Shown one piece after another: positions 41,704 to 49,853 of a stretch of 64,000 nt of DNA (position 1 is its first letter; the number at the start of each line of letters is the position of its first letter). A program made the position numbers and the translations under genes. The notes beneath the pieces were generated by a model, which worked only from the letters and a program-made list of their open reading frames with translations, did no database searches and had not been told where the DNA came from. Source of the DNA: Burkholderiales bacterium JOSHI_001 (GTDB lineage Bacteria > Pseudomonadota > Gammaproteobacteria > Burkholderiales > Burkholderiaceae_C); the NCBI GenBank assembly GCA_000244995.1, contig CM001438.1, positions 1,170,921 to 1,234,920 of the forward strand, in the 5' to 3' direction.

Positions 41704-42435
41704 ATGGGTTCGCGCTTGGCGTCGTTCGTGATCTGGGCCGCGGTGGCGGCCAGCGTGGTGTTCTGGGGCTTGCGCCTGTCGGGCGCGTCGCCGCGTGCGC
41801 CGGCCCATGCCAGCGTGGCCGCCCAGGACACGCCGCTGGCTGCAGGCGACCTGAGCCGCCTGTTCGGCGCCGCGCCGCCGCCGCCTGCGCCCACGGTGGC
41901 CGCCGCGCCGCCCCCGCCACAGGACAACCGCTTCAAGCTGCTGGGCGTGGTGGCGCAGCGCCGCAGCGCGCCGAGCCAGGGGCTGGCGCTCATTTCAGTG
42001 GACGGCCAAACGGCCAAAGCCTACGGCCAGGGCGCCACGTTGGACGGCAACACCGTGCTGCTGGCCGTGCGCCACCGCCGGGTGGAACTGGGCCCGCGGG
42101 GCGGGCCGGTGCAATTGACGCTGGAAATGGCCGCCCTGCCCGAAGCCGCGCGCGGCAACCTGGCCGGGGCCGGCCCGGCCACCGCGCCTGGCATGCCCAC
42201 CCCCGCGCCCATGCCGGGTGCCACAGTGGGTTCACCCATGGTGCCGCGCACGGTGCCACCGCCGCCGATTCAGGCGGTGCAGGGCTTTCCGGGGGTGCAG
42301 GGCAACCAGTTCAACCCAGGCGCCGAGGGTGAAGCCGGCCTGCCGCCCGCGCCCAGCGTGCCCACGCCGGGCGTGGTCCTGCCGCCGGCCAACGTGTTCC
42401 CGAACCGCGTGCTGAGTGGCGCTCAGACGCGTTAG
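41704..42435 (+). CDS. gspC: GspC-like type II secretion protein
   Basis: The 243-residue protein has a short cytoplasmic end, one membrane helix (about 6-25), a Pro/Ala-rich linker and a GspC homology-region domain (RFKLLGVVAQRRSAPSQGLALISVDGQTAKAYGQGATLDGNTVLLAVRHRRVEL). The remaining C-terminal third is Pro/Gly-rich, and no PDZ domain is visible. GspC links the inner-membrane platform to GspD. The only clear ATG is 41704; a TTG at 41686 is less likely. The gene is divergent from gspG instead of leading the operon. Confidence 0.85.
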   Translation: MGSRLASFVIWAAVAASVVFWGLRLSGASPRAPAHASVAAQDTPLAAGDLSRLFGAAPPPPAPTVAAAPPPPQDNRFKLLGVVAQRRSAPSQGLALISVDGQTAKAYGQGATLDGNTVLLAVRHRRVELGPRGGPVQLTLEMAALPEAARGNLAGAGPATAPGMPTPAPMPGATVGSPMVPRTVPPPPIQAVQGFPGVQGNQFNPGAEGEAGLPPAPSVPTPGVVLPPANVFPNRVLSGAQTR

Positions 42436-42437
42436 CG

Positions 42438-43535
42438 TCAGGTGGTGGGCAAACCGCTGTCGGGCGTTTGACGCAGGTCGCCGCTGATGGAAAAGCTGGT
42501 GGCGGGCTTGGAAGGCCCCGGGTCTTCGCCTTCCACCACCTCGGTCAGCAGCGCGGCGGCGCTTTTCACCAGCGGCCAGGCCAGCGCGGCGCCGGTGCCG
42601 TCGGTGCTTTCCATGCCCAATTCCAGCAGGGCGGACGCGCGGAACAGATTCAGCGCCTGGTCCAGCCCGCGGTGGCTGTGGCTGCGGCAGAACACGCAGT
42701 AGTCGGTGACGGCCGCGGCGATGCGTGACGCCACCATCAGCGCCGCGCAGGCCGAGATGCCGTCGATCATGACCAGATGGCGCTTGCTGGCGGCCACGAG
42801 CAGCACGCCCACCATCACGCCGATTTCGAAACCACCGAAGGCGGCCAGCACTTCCACCGGGTCGCTCACCTCCTTGTGGCGGCCCTGGGCACCCTGGATG
42901 ATGACCATCAGGTGCGCCAATTGATCCGGGTTCATGGTCGGGCCCGACACCACCAGGTCGCGTGCCGGGCTGTCGGTCAGGCGCGACAGCACCAACGCCG
43001 CGCTTTCGTGCGCGCCCACGCCAATGCCGGCGCAGGCCACCATGTTGCCGCGCAAGGCGTCGCCGATTTCCATCCCGGCGCGGATGGCCGCATGCGCCTG
43101 TTCCACCGACATGGCCGGGCCCACCCGCGCGTTGCGCGTGCCGTGGGCGATCTTGCGTTGGATCAAGTGATCGTGCGGCGCCAGCGCCTCGGCCACGCCG
43201 CAGTCCACCACCGACATCTCCAGGCCCTGGATGCGCGCGAACACCGCCGCGGGCAGTGCGCCGGACAGCAACTGCTGCACCTGTTCACGCGTCTGGCGGC
43301 GTTGCGGCGCCATCAGCCCGTCCACCGCCAGGCCGTGGTCGGCGGCAAAGATCACCAGTTGCGGGTCGCGAAAGCGCGGCTTCAGCGTGTTCTGCATCAG
43401 CCCCAGGCGCACCGCCAGCGGCTCCAGTTCACCCAGGCTGCCGGTGGCCTCGGCGCGGCGCAGCAGCTTTTCGCGCAACGCGCGTTCAAGCAGCGTGTTC
43501 GAGGTGGGGGAGATCAGGGAACGGTTCACCGCCAT
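42438..43535 (-). CDS. cobT: Nicotinate-nucleotide--dimethylbenzimidazole phosphoribosyltransferase CobT
   Basis: The 365-residue enzyme makes alpha-ribazole phosphate for the lower ligand of cobalamin. The conserved features are VIFAADHGLAVDG, GIGVGAHESAAL, LAAFGGFEIGVMVGV and the catalytic Glu309 in LELGMESTDGTGAALAW. It lies 26 bases behind ilvA in the same direction and converges with the gspC-like gene (2 bases apart). No other cobalamin gene is in the window, so it may serve nucleotide-loop assembly from genes elsewhere. Confidence 0.95.
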   Translation of the reverse strand: MAVNRSLISPTSNTLLERALREKLLRRAEATGSLGELEPLAVRLGLMQNTLKPRFRDPQLVIFAADHGLAVDGLMAPQRRQTREQVQQLLSGALPAAVFARIQGLEMSVVDCGVAEALAPHDHLIQRKIAHGTRNARVGPAMSVEQAHAAIRAGMEIGDALRGNMVACAGIGVGAHESAALVLSRLTDSPARDLVVSGPTMNPDQLAHLMVIIQGAQGRHKEVSDPVEVLAAFGGFEIGVMVGVLLVAASKRHLVMIDGISACAALMVASRIAAAVTDYCVFCRSHSHRGLDQALNLFRASALLELGMESTDGTGAALAWPLVKSAAALLTEVVEGEDPGPSKPATSFSISGDLRQTPDSGLPTT

Positions 43536-43561
43536 GGCAGGCCGAGTTTACGCAAGGGCCT

Positions 43562-45121
43562 TCAGCGCAGGAACAGCTTGTAAACCGGGTTGTCGGTTTC
43601 TTCCACGCAAGGGTAGGCCAGCGTGTCGAGAAAACGCTTCAGGGCCGCGTTCTGACCGCGGGGCACCTGCATGCCCACCAGGATGCGGCCGTGGTCGGCA
43701 CCCTGGTTGCGATAGTGGAACAGGCTGATGTTGAAACCCGGCGGCAGCGTGTCCAGGAAGCGCATCAGCGCGCCGGGGCGTTCCGGGAAAACGAAGCGGA
43801 ACAGCCGCTCGTCGGCCGCCAGTTCACTGCGCCCGCCCACCATGTGGCGCACATGCTCCTTGGCCAGTTCATCGTCGGTGAGGTTCACCGTGGGGAAGCG
43901 GTGCTTGACGAACAGGCGCTCGATCCGGTCGGCCTCATCGCGCTTGTGGATGGCCAGGCCGACGAACACATGCGCCAGCTTGTCGTCGCTGATGCGGTAG
44001 TTGAATTCGGTCACCGCGCGGGGGCCGATCAGCGAACAGAAGCGCTTGAAGGAGCCGCGCTCTTCCGGGATGGTCACGGCGAACAGCGCCTCGCGGTGTT
44101 CACCGAATTCGGAGCGCTCGGCCACGAAGCGCAGGCGGTCGAAGTTCATGTTCGCGCCGCAGGTCACGGCCACGAAGGTCTTGCCCTTCAACTTGTGGCG
44201 TTCCACGTACTGCTTGATGCCGGCCACGCCCATGGCGCCCGAAGGCTCCAGGATGCTGCGGGTGTCCTGGAACACGTCCTTGATGGCGGCGCAGACCTCG
44301 TCGGTGTCCACCACCACGTAGTCGTCCACCAGCTTGCGCGCGATGCGGAAGGTCTCTTCGCCCACCAATTTCACCGCGGTGCCGTCGGCGAACAGGCCCA
44401 CGTCGCTGAGCGTGACGCGCTTGCCGGCCTTCACCGAACGCAGCATGGCGTCGGAGTCCACCGTCTGCACACCGATGACCTGGATCTCGGGCCGCACCGC
44501 CTTGATGTAACTGGCCACGCCCGAGATCAGCCCGCCGCCGCCGATGGCCACGAACACCGCGTCCAGCGGGCCCTGGTGCTGGCGCAGGATCTCCATCGCG
44601 ATGGTGCCCTGGCCGGCGATGACGTCGGGGTCGTCAAAGGGGTGCACGAAAGTCAGCCCCTGAGACTTCTGCAGGGTGAGCGCATGGCCATAGGCGTCGG
44701 AGTAGCTGTCGCCGTGCAACACCACCTCGCCGCCGAGCGCGGCCACCGCGTCCACTTTCAGCCGTGGCGTGGTGACCGGCATCACGATGACCGCCCGGCA
44801 GCCCAGGCGGCGCGCGCTGAGCGCCACGCCCTGTGCGTGGTTGCCAGCCGAGGCGCAGATGACGCCGGCCTTCAACTGCGCCGGGCTCAAATGGGCCATC
44901 TTGTTGTAAGCGCCGCGCAGCTTGAAGCTGAACACGGGCTGGGTGTCTTCACGCTTCAACAGCACCTGGTTGCCCAGCCGGCGCGACAGGTTGCGCGCCG
45001 GGTCCAGCGCCGACTCGATGGCCACGTCGTAGACGCGGGCGGTCAGAATGCGCTGCAGGTAGTCGTCGCCCGTGGCGGCCCGCGGCCGCGGTTTTTGGGT
45101 GGTTTGGCGGGCGCGGACCAT
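43562..45121 (-). CDS. ilvA: Threonine dehydratase, biosynthetic (IlvA)
   Basis: The 519-residue enzyme converts threonine to 2-oxobutanoate for isoleucine synthesis. The PLP lysine is Lys67 in FSFKLRGAYNKM; the phosphate-binding loop is GGGGLISG and CASAGNHAQGVAL binds substrate. Two C-terminal ACT-like domains (AVTIPEERGSFKRF and FRFVFPERPGALMRF) allow feedback inhibition by isoleucine. I use ATG 45121 after GGAGCCC. ATG 45169 would add 16 residues. Upstream on the same strand a promoter, a CU-rich stretch and a strong terminator suggest either attenuation of ilvA or a separate small RNA. Confidence 0.95.
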   Translation of the reverse strand: MVRARQTTQKPRPRAATGDDYLQRILTARVYDVAIESALDPARNLSRRLGNQVLLKREDTQPVFSFKLRGAYNKMAHLSPAQLKAGVICASAGNHAQGVALSARRLGCRAVIVMPVTTPRLKVDAVAALGGEVVLHGDSYSDAYGHALTLQKSQGLTFVHPFDDPDVIAGQGTIAMEILRQHQGPLDAVFVAIGGGGLISGVASYIKAVRPEIQVIGVQTVDSDAMLRSVKAGKRVTLSDVGLFADGTAVKLVGEETFRIARKLVDDYVVVDTDEVCAAIKDVFQDTRSILEPSGAMGVAGIKQYVERHKLKGKTFVAVTCGANMNFDRLRFVAERSEFGEHREALFAVTIPEERGSFKRFCSLIGPRAVTEFNYRISDDKLAHVFVGLAIHKRDEADRIERLFVKHRFPTVNLTDDELAKEHVRHMVGGRSELAADERLFRFVFPERPGALMRFLDTLPPGFNISLFHYRNQGADHGRILVGMQVPRGQNAALKRFLDTLAYPCVEETDNPVYKLFLR

Positions 45122-45191
45122 GGCGCTGGGCTCCGGAAAGAGGGCTGGGTTTGTGCGGGCGCGGATCATAAGCGGTGGCTCATCCGGCCAG

Positions 45192-45221
45192 AAAAAAGGC
45201 CCGAGGCGTGAACCTCGGGCC
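45192..45221 (-). terminator. Strong intrinsic terminator upstream of ilvA
   Basis: Read on the minus strand: GGCCCGAGG, loop TTCACG, CCTCGGGCC, then six T. The nine-pair stem is perfect. It ends about 70 bases before ATG 45121 (about 22 before ATG 45169), so transcription from the promoter at 45310-45338 must pass it to reach ilvA. Confidence 0.85.
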
Positions 45222-45303
45222 CAATCCACCAATGAAGGAGGTGGAGGAGACAAACGATGCGATCAGGCTGTTTGCCTTTGCCGCGGTGCAGCGTGATCGC
45301 CTG
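45192..45303 (-). ncRNA. Possible small RNA or ilvA leader with anti-Shine-Dalgarno run
   Basis: The predicted transcript of about 110 bases runs from the promoter at 45310-45338 to the terminator at 45192-45221. Its middle (45231-45249) reads CTCCTCCACCTCCTTCATT, complementary to Shine-Dalgarno sequences in two overlapping registers. CU-rich small RNAs of this kind are known in other Proteobacteria. A role as an ilvA attenuator leader is equally possible, but no Ile/Leu/Val codon run is present. The existence of the RNA is inference. Confidence 0.45.
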
Positions 45304-45309
45304 AAATCC

Positions 45310-45338
45310 AGTCTAGCTGCATTCATGTTGCGTCGCAA
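45310..45338 (-). promoter_or_regulatory. Predicted sigma-70 promoter of the ilvA leader or small RNA
   Basis: On the minus strand TTGCGA (45338-45333), a 17-base spacer, then TAGACT (45315-45310); each hexamer matches the consensus at four of six bases. The start would be near 45303. Confidence 0.4.
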
Positions 45339-45421
45339 TATGATGTTGCTTCACAGGTGTGACGAATTTAGGGGTGCTTCACCAGACACGGGGACGGTGG
45401 CACGCCGCAAAGGAGATGGAC

Positions 45422-45844
45422 TTGGAGTGCACGATCAACTGGATGCCGGCCAGCGGCATGGGGTTCATGGCCGAAACCGGCAGCGGCCATGTCCTGGCCA
45501 TGGATGGTGCACCGGACGGGGGCGGTCGCAACCTGGCCCCTCGGCCGATGGAAACCATGCTGGCCGGGGCGGGCGGATGCACCGCCTATGACGTGGTGCT
45601 GATCCTGAAGCGGGGCCGCCACGACGTGACCGGTTGCCAGGTGAAGGTGAACGCCGAGCGCGCTGAGACTGACCCCAAGGTGTTCACACGCATCCACCTG
45701 CACTTCACCGTGACCGGCCGCAACCTGCCGGAAGCCGCGGTGGCACGGGCCATCGCCATGTCGCACGAAAAGTACTGCTCGGCCACCATCATGCTGGCCA
45801 AGACCGCCGAGGTGAGCACCAGCCACGAGGTGCTGGTCGCTTGA
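45422..45844 (+). CDS. OsmC-family protein
   Basis: The 140-residue protein has the OsmC/Ohr fold: GFMAETGSGHVLAMDG, then RNLAPRPMETMLAGAGGCTAYDVVLILKRGR with the active-site cysteine, and the second cysteine in SHEKYCSATIMLAKTAE. Such proteins reduce hydroperoxides, though this subgroup (YhfA-like) is poorly studied. I start it at TTG 45422, because AAAGGAG then sits 7 bases upstream and the product opens MECTINW, the normal start of relatives. An ATG at 45416 would have the ribosome site touching it. Confidence 0.85.
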   Translation: MECTINWMPASGMGFMAETGSGHVLAMDGAPDGGGRNLAPRPMETMLAGAGGCTAYDVVLILKRGRHDVTGCQVKVNAERAETDPKVFTRIHLHFTVTGRNLPEAAVARAIAMSHEKYCSATIMLAKTAEVSTSHEVLVA

Positions 45845-45873
45845 TCGAGAGGGCGCTTTCGGGCGCCCAGGGA

Positions 45874-46518
45874 CTAAATATGGTGCGCCGTGCCCGTCAT
45901 CACGCGCGCGGCGGCGCGCATCAGCCAGCGCACCGGGGCCGGCATGGGCGCAGCACCAGCGGCCTGGGCCTCGTCGGCGTGGCGCGCTTCGTCGGTCTTC
46001 ATCTGGTCCACGATCGCACGCGAGGCTTGGTCCTGCGCAGGCAGGCGGTCCAGGTGGCTGGCCAGGTGCTGTTCCACCTGCCGCTCTGTTTCTACCAGGA
46101 AGCCCAGGCTGACCGCGTCCCCGGCCCTGCCTGCGGCCAAGCCAATGGCAAAGGCCCCGGCGTACCAGACCGGGTTCAGCAGGCTGGTTCGGCCGCCCAG
46201 GTCATCCAGCCTTTGTTGCGTCCAGGCCAGGTGATCCATTTCGTCCCGCGCGGCCGCCAGCATGCTGGCGCGCTGTGCCGGTGAGCGTGCGGTGAGGGCC
46301 TGGGCCTGGTACAGCGCCTGGGCGCAGACTTCGCCGACATGGTTCACGCGCATCAAGGCCACCGACAGGCGGGTGTCCTGCGCCGAAAGGGCGGGCGTCG
46401 GGTCGGCGGTCCGCGGACGCGGGCAGGGCCGGGCCGCGTGGGCGCCGCCCGAAACCGCGCGCAAAGCGTTGTCCAGAGACTGAAAGAAGGCGTCGGCGGT
46501 ATTCATGGTGTCAAGCAT
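45874..46518 (-). CDS. coq7: Demethoxyubiquinone hydroxylase Coq7
   Basis: The 214-residue di-iron enzyme catalyses the last hydroxylation of ubiquinone synthesis. The ligand motifs are visible as two repeats: [20 protein letters not shown] with [12 protein letters not shown], and [13 protein letters not shown] with DEARHADEA. The start is ATG 46518 or ATG 46506. The gene converges on the OsmC gene with 29 bases between. It is divergent from the porin gene. Confidence 0.93.
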   Translation of the reverse strand: MLDTMNTADAFFQSLDNALRAVSGGAHAARPCPRPRTADPTPALSAQDTRLSVALMRVNHVGEVCAQALYQAQALTARSPAQRASMLAAARDEMDHLAWTQQRLDDLGGRTSLLNPVWYAGAFAIGLAAGRAGDAVSLGFLVETERQVEQHLASHLDRLPAQDQASRAIVDQMKTDEARHADEAQAAGAAPMPAPVRWLMRAAARVMTGTAHHI

Positions 46519-46693
46519 GGTCGCATGCTGTGCAGGGCAGGGCGTTGCGCCGACGATACGCCCGATGTCCACGGTCCGGCACAGGCTGTTTCCCGTTGTT
46601 GCCAGACAACAGGGCAAACCGTAATTGGAGGACAAGGCTTTGCATCTGGAGAGGGGGTCTGGTGCAATAGCCACAACTTCCGCTGAGGAGGTT

Positions 46694-46722
46694 GGCCTGA
46701 TCGGCCCTCACCGAAATCGGTG
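46694..46722 (+). promoter_or_regulatory. Paired small hairpins in the porin leader
   Basis: GGCC-TGATC-GGCC (46694-46706) and CACCG-AAAT-CGGTG (46709-46722) follow each other 53-81 bases before the porin ATG. A third inverted repeat, GTTGT-N6-ACAAC, is at 46597-46612. No convincing sigma-70 promoter was found in 46519-46774. The hairpins could affect stability or translation of the porin message. Confidence 0.35.
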
Positions 46723-46774
46723 CCGGGTAATCCGACAGATCGGGGCCTCTTGTTCAACCTAGGAGATAGTTGCA

Positions 46775-47830
46775 ATGAAAAAATCTCTGCTCGCTCTGGC
46801 TGTGCTGGGCGCTTTCGCTGGTGTCGCTTCGGCCCAATCTTCGGTGACCCTGTTCGGTATCGTTGACGTCGCTGCGCAAAATGCCAACGCCACTGGCAAG
46901 GGTTCCACCCAGAAGCTGGTGAGTGGCAGCAATGCCACCAGCCGACTGGGCTTCCGGGGTGTCGAAGACATCGGTGGTGGTCTGAAGGCTGGTTTCTGGC
47001 TGGAAGGCGGCATGAACGTCGACAACGGCACCAACACCGGCTTCAACTTCACGCGCCGTTCCACGGTCAGCTTGATGGGTGGTTTTGGTGAAGTTCGTCT
47101 GGGTCGCGACTACACCCCGACCTTCCTGAACGTGACCCAGTTTGACCCGTTCGGCACCAACGGCGTGGGCAATGCCTTCAACGTGGCCCGCAACGTGAAC
47201 ACCAACAACGGCGCGTTCCTGACGGCTGCTGCCGCCGCCGCCGGTACCGCTCCCACCTGGGTCCGTGCCGACAACTCCATCGCCTACCTGCTGCCCAGCG
47301 ACCTGGGTGGTCTGTATGGTCAGGTGATGATCGCTGCGCCTGAAGGCGTGAACACCGGCAAGTACCAGGGCGCTCGTATCGGCTACGGCGCTGGCCCGAT
47401 CAACGTGGCTGTGGCCTTCTCGCAGCAAAACGCCAGTGCGCCGAAGTTCAAGACGACCAACCTCGGTTTGTCGTATGACCTGGGCGTTGCCAAGCTGATG
47501 TTCCAGTACGCGCAGGAGAAGAACGGCCTGGGTACGGCCCTTCCGACCCTCAATGCCAAGGAAACTCGCCTGCTGTTGGGCGCCGTGGTTCCCGTGGGCT
47601 CTGGCGAGTTCAAGGCTTCGTGGACCCGCAGCGACCAGGCGAACAGCACGAACGATGCGAAGCAAATCGCTTTGGGCTATGTGCACAACCTGTCCAAGCG
47701 CACCGCGCTGTACACGCACTACAGCCAACTGACGAACAAGGGTGCCCTGTCGCTGAGCAACACGACGGTGACCCCGACGGCCGGCGGCAAGGCCAAGGGC
47801 TTCGAAGTGGGCGTTCGCCACTCGTTCTGA
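46775..47830 (+). CDS. Gram-negative general porin (Burkholderia/Neisseria type)
   Basis: The 351-residue trimeric porin has a signal peptide (KKSLLALAVLGAFAGVASA) followed by the classic start QSSVTLFGIVDVAAQ and a terminal Phe (GVRHSF) for BAM recognition. The RLGFRGVEDIGGGLKAGFWLE and GFGEVRLGRDYTP motifs match 16-strand porins of Burkholderiales. Codons ending in T (GGT, GCT, GTT) are more frequent than in neighbouring genes, as expected for a highly expressed protein. GGAGAT precedes the ATG; a strong terminator follows. Confidence 0.95.
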   Translation: MKKSLLALAVLGAFAGVASAQSSVTLFGIVDVAAQNANATGKGSTQKLVSGSNATSRLGFRGVEDIGGGLKAGFWLEGGMNVDNGTNTGFNFTRRSTVSLMGGFGEVRLGRDYTPTFLNVTQFDPFGTNGVGNAFNVARNVNTNNGAFLTAAAAAAGTAPTWVRADNSIAYLLPSDLGGLYGQVMIAAPEGVNTGKYQGARIGYGAGPINVAVAFSQQNASAPKFKTTNLGLSYDLGVAKLMFQYAQEKNGLGTALPTLNAKETRLLLGAVVPVGSGEFKASWTRSDQANSTNDAKQIALGYVHNLSKRTALYTHYSQLTNKGALSLSNTTVTPTAGGKAKGFEVGVRHSF

Positions 47831-47851
47831 TCGTCGGTTTTCCGGCCTTCG

Positions 47852-47877
47852 AAAACCGCCCCACGGGGCGGTTTTTT
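47852..47877 (+). terminator. Intrinsic terminator of the porin gene
   Basis: AAAACCGCCC, loop CACG, GGGCGGTTTT then more T: a ten-pair stem with a six-T run, 21 bases after the stop. Confidence 0.92.
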
Positions 47878-47954
47878 CATGGGTCGGTCACCTTCAGGTG
47901 GAGGGTGGCCATTGCTCAACGCCCCGGCGAAGATCGTGGTCTGGCGAGGGTTGA

Positions 47955-48659
47955 ATGATTCGAAGTCGTTGGGGAGTACCTGGGCGCCCGGTTCGCGCGG
48001 CTTGGGCCATGTTTGCCATGCTGCTGCTGGTGGCCTGTGTGTCGGTGCCCTCACCTGGCCCAGGTTGGCACCCGCACGGCCTGCCGGGCAAGGCCTCAAC
48101 AGCCTATCGCTGGACGACCAAGGACGGCCTGGGCGCCTGGCACGCCGTGGCGCACCGCTCGGCCAGTCTGATGCGGCGTCTCCTGCCCGCCGACCAGGCC
48201 ACGCCGTCGCGGGTGCAATTCTCCTGGTGGGTGGACGAGCTGATCGCCACGGCGGACATTCGTCAACCCGAATCGGACGACGCGTCGGTCCGGGTGATCT
48301 TCGCGTTCGATGGCGATCGCTCCAAGCTGTCGATGCGCAACCGCATGTTGTCCGAAATGGCGCAAGCCCTGACCGGCGAACCCATGCCCTACGCCACTTT
48401 GGTATACGCCTGGGATGGGCGCGCGCCACTGGACGAGGTGGTGGTCAGCCAACGCAGCGACCGCATTCGCACGCTGGTGGTTGAATCGGGGCAAGGCCAC
48501 TTGAAGCAGTGGCGACACTACCAACGCGACCTGACGGCGGATTTTCGGCGTGCTTTTGGTGAGGAGCCAGGCCGATTGGTGGGCATGGCGGTCATGACCG
48601 ACGCCGACAATACCGGTTCGCAGGCTGAGGCTTGGTACGGCGATATCCACCTGCGTTGA
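47955..48659 (+). CDS. DUF3047 lipoprotein
   Basis: The 234-residue protein has an N-terminal signal with lipobox LVAC (near residue 28) and a DUF3047 domain. WRTKDG-like openings (AYRWTTKDG), VRVIFAFDGDRSKLSMRNRM, YATLVYAWDGRAPLDEVV and the ending ADNTGSQAEAWYGDIHLR are family hallmarks. The function is unknown; most members are secreted. It stands alone between the porin and the peptide transporter. Confidence 0.85.
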   Translation: MIRSRWGVPGRPVRAAWAMFAMLLLVACVSVPSPGPGWHPHGLPGKASTAYRWTTKDGLGAWHAVAHRSASLMRRLLPADQATPSRVQFSWWVDELIATADIRQPESDDASVRVIFAFDGDRSKLSMRNRMLSEMAQALTGEPMPYATLVYAWDGRAPLDEVVVSQRSDRIRTLVVESGQGHLKQWRHYQRDLTADFRRAFGEEPGRLVGMAVMTDADNTGSQAEAWYGDIHLR

Positions 48660-48701
48660 ACCCCCAGGTTTGGCCGCACGAACCTGCGTGCGGCGATTCC
48701 C

Positions 48702-48793
48702 TTTCAGGGCTGCGCCCTCCCGCACGTCGGGCGAACCCCTGAAAGGGCTTTGCCCTCCCTCACGTCGGGCGAACCCCTGAAAGGGCTTTCCCG
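48702..48793 (+). repeat. Tandem 38-bp direct repeat (2.4 copies)
   Basis: Two full copies (48702-48739 and 48740-48777) and a partial third (48778-48793). Each full unit ends CACGTCGGGCGAACCCC; the second and third open TGAAAGGGCTTT. The first copy differs at about five positions. The array lies in the gap before the Dpp-type permease, about 50 bases from its start. Confidence 0.85.
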
Positions 48794-48845
48794 TTTGTGC
48801 CGGGCACGCTCATTGCGGATCATCCGCCATCTCGTCAGAACAACA

Positions 48846-49832
48846 ATGCTTGCCTTCATCCTGCGCCGCCTGTTCCAGGCCATCTTGGTGATGTTGACGG
48901 TGGCCTTCATCGCCTTCATGCTTTTCCAGTACGTGGGCGACCCGGTCACCCAATTGCTGGGCCAGGACGCAACGCCTGAGCAGCGGACCCGGTTGCGGTA
49001 CGACCTGGGCCTGGACCGGCCTTTCCCGGTGCAGTTCGCCCGCTTTGTGGGCAATGCGGTGCAGGGCGAGTTCGGTCTCAGCCTGCGCCAGGGTCGCAAG
49101 GTGTCGGCGCTGATCGCCGAGCGCTTTCCCGCCACGCTGGAACTGGCAGCGATGGCGGCACTGATCGCGCTGTTGGTGGGCATTCCGCTGGGTGTGTACG
49201 CTGCTCTGCGGCGTGGAAGCATCGGAGCCCAGGTGCTGATGATGGCGTCGCTGTTCGGTGTGTCGCTGCCCACCTTCCTGATCGGCATCCTGCTGATCCT
49301 GCTGTTCGCGGTGACGCTGAAATGGCTGCCCAGCTTTGGCCGCGGCGACACCGTGCAGTTGGGTTTCTGGAGCACCGGTTTGCTCAGTGCCGACGGCTGG
49401 CGGCACATCATCCTGCCCGCGGTGACGCTGTCGGTTTACCAACTCACGGTCATCATCCGCCTGGTGCGCGCCGAGATGCTGGAGGTGCTGCGCACCGACT
49501 ACGTGAAGTTCGCGCGCGCGCGCGGCCTGACCGATCGTGCAGTGCACTTCGGCCATGCGCTGAAGAACACGCTGGTGCCGGTGATCACCTTCACCGGGCT
49601 GCAACTTGGCGGGCTGATTGCGTTCGCCATCATCACAGAGACCGTGTTCCAGTGGCCTGGCATGGGGCTGCTGTTCATCCAGGCGGTGCAGTTCGCCGAC
49701 GTGCCGGTGATGGCCGCCTACCTGTGCCTGATTGCACTGGTCTTCGTGGTCATCAACCTGGCAGTGGACATGCTGTACTTCGCTGTGGACCCGCGCCTGC
49801 GCGTGCAGGGCAGCGGCGTTGGCGGGCACTGA
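48846..49832 (+). CDS. dppB: Dpp/Opp-type ABC permease, first subunit
   Basis: The 328-residue membrane protein has six helices and the DppB/OppB features TPEQRTRLRYDLGLDRPFPVQF, the EAA loop LRTDYVKFARARGLTDRAVHFGHALKNTLVPVITF and the terminal DPRL. It forms the membrane channel for dipeptides or oligopeptides with the next gene. I use ATG 48846. The usual substrate-binding protein gene is absent upstream, where the DUF3047 gene and the repeat lie instead. Confidence 0.9.
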   Translation: MLAFILRRLFQAILVMLTVAFIAFMLFQYVGDPVTQLLGQDATPEQRTRLRYDLGLDRPFPVQFARFVGNAVQGEFGLSLRQGRKVSALIAERFPATLELAAMAALIALLVGIPLGVYAALRRGSIGAQVLMMASLFGVSLPTFLIGILLILLFAVTLKWLPSFGRGDTVQLGFWSTGLLSADGWRHIILPAVTLSVYQLTVIIRLVRAEMLEVLRTDYVKFARARGLTDRAVHFGHALKNTLVPVITFTGLQLGGLIAFAIITETVFQWPGMGLLFIQAVQFADVPVMAAYLCLIALVFVVINLAVDMLYFAVDPRLRVQGSGVGGH

Positions 49833-49853
49833 GCGCTTCGTCACACCCAAGAC

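Noticed and set aside
45256-45303. A 15-codon plus-strand frame after GGAGGTGGAGGAG
   Set aside because: The spacing to ATG is good, but no plus-strand promoter or conserved peptide is evident. The same bases explain the CU-run of the minus-strand RNA better.
45182-45327. A 48-codon minus-strand frame crossing the ilvA leader terminator
   Set aside because: It has no Ile/Leu/Val run expected of an ilv leader peptide, and its ATG lies upstream of the predicted transcription start.
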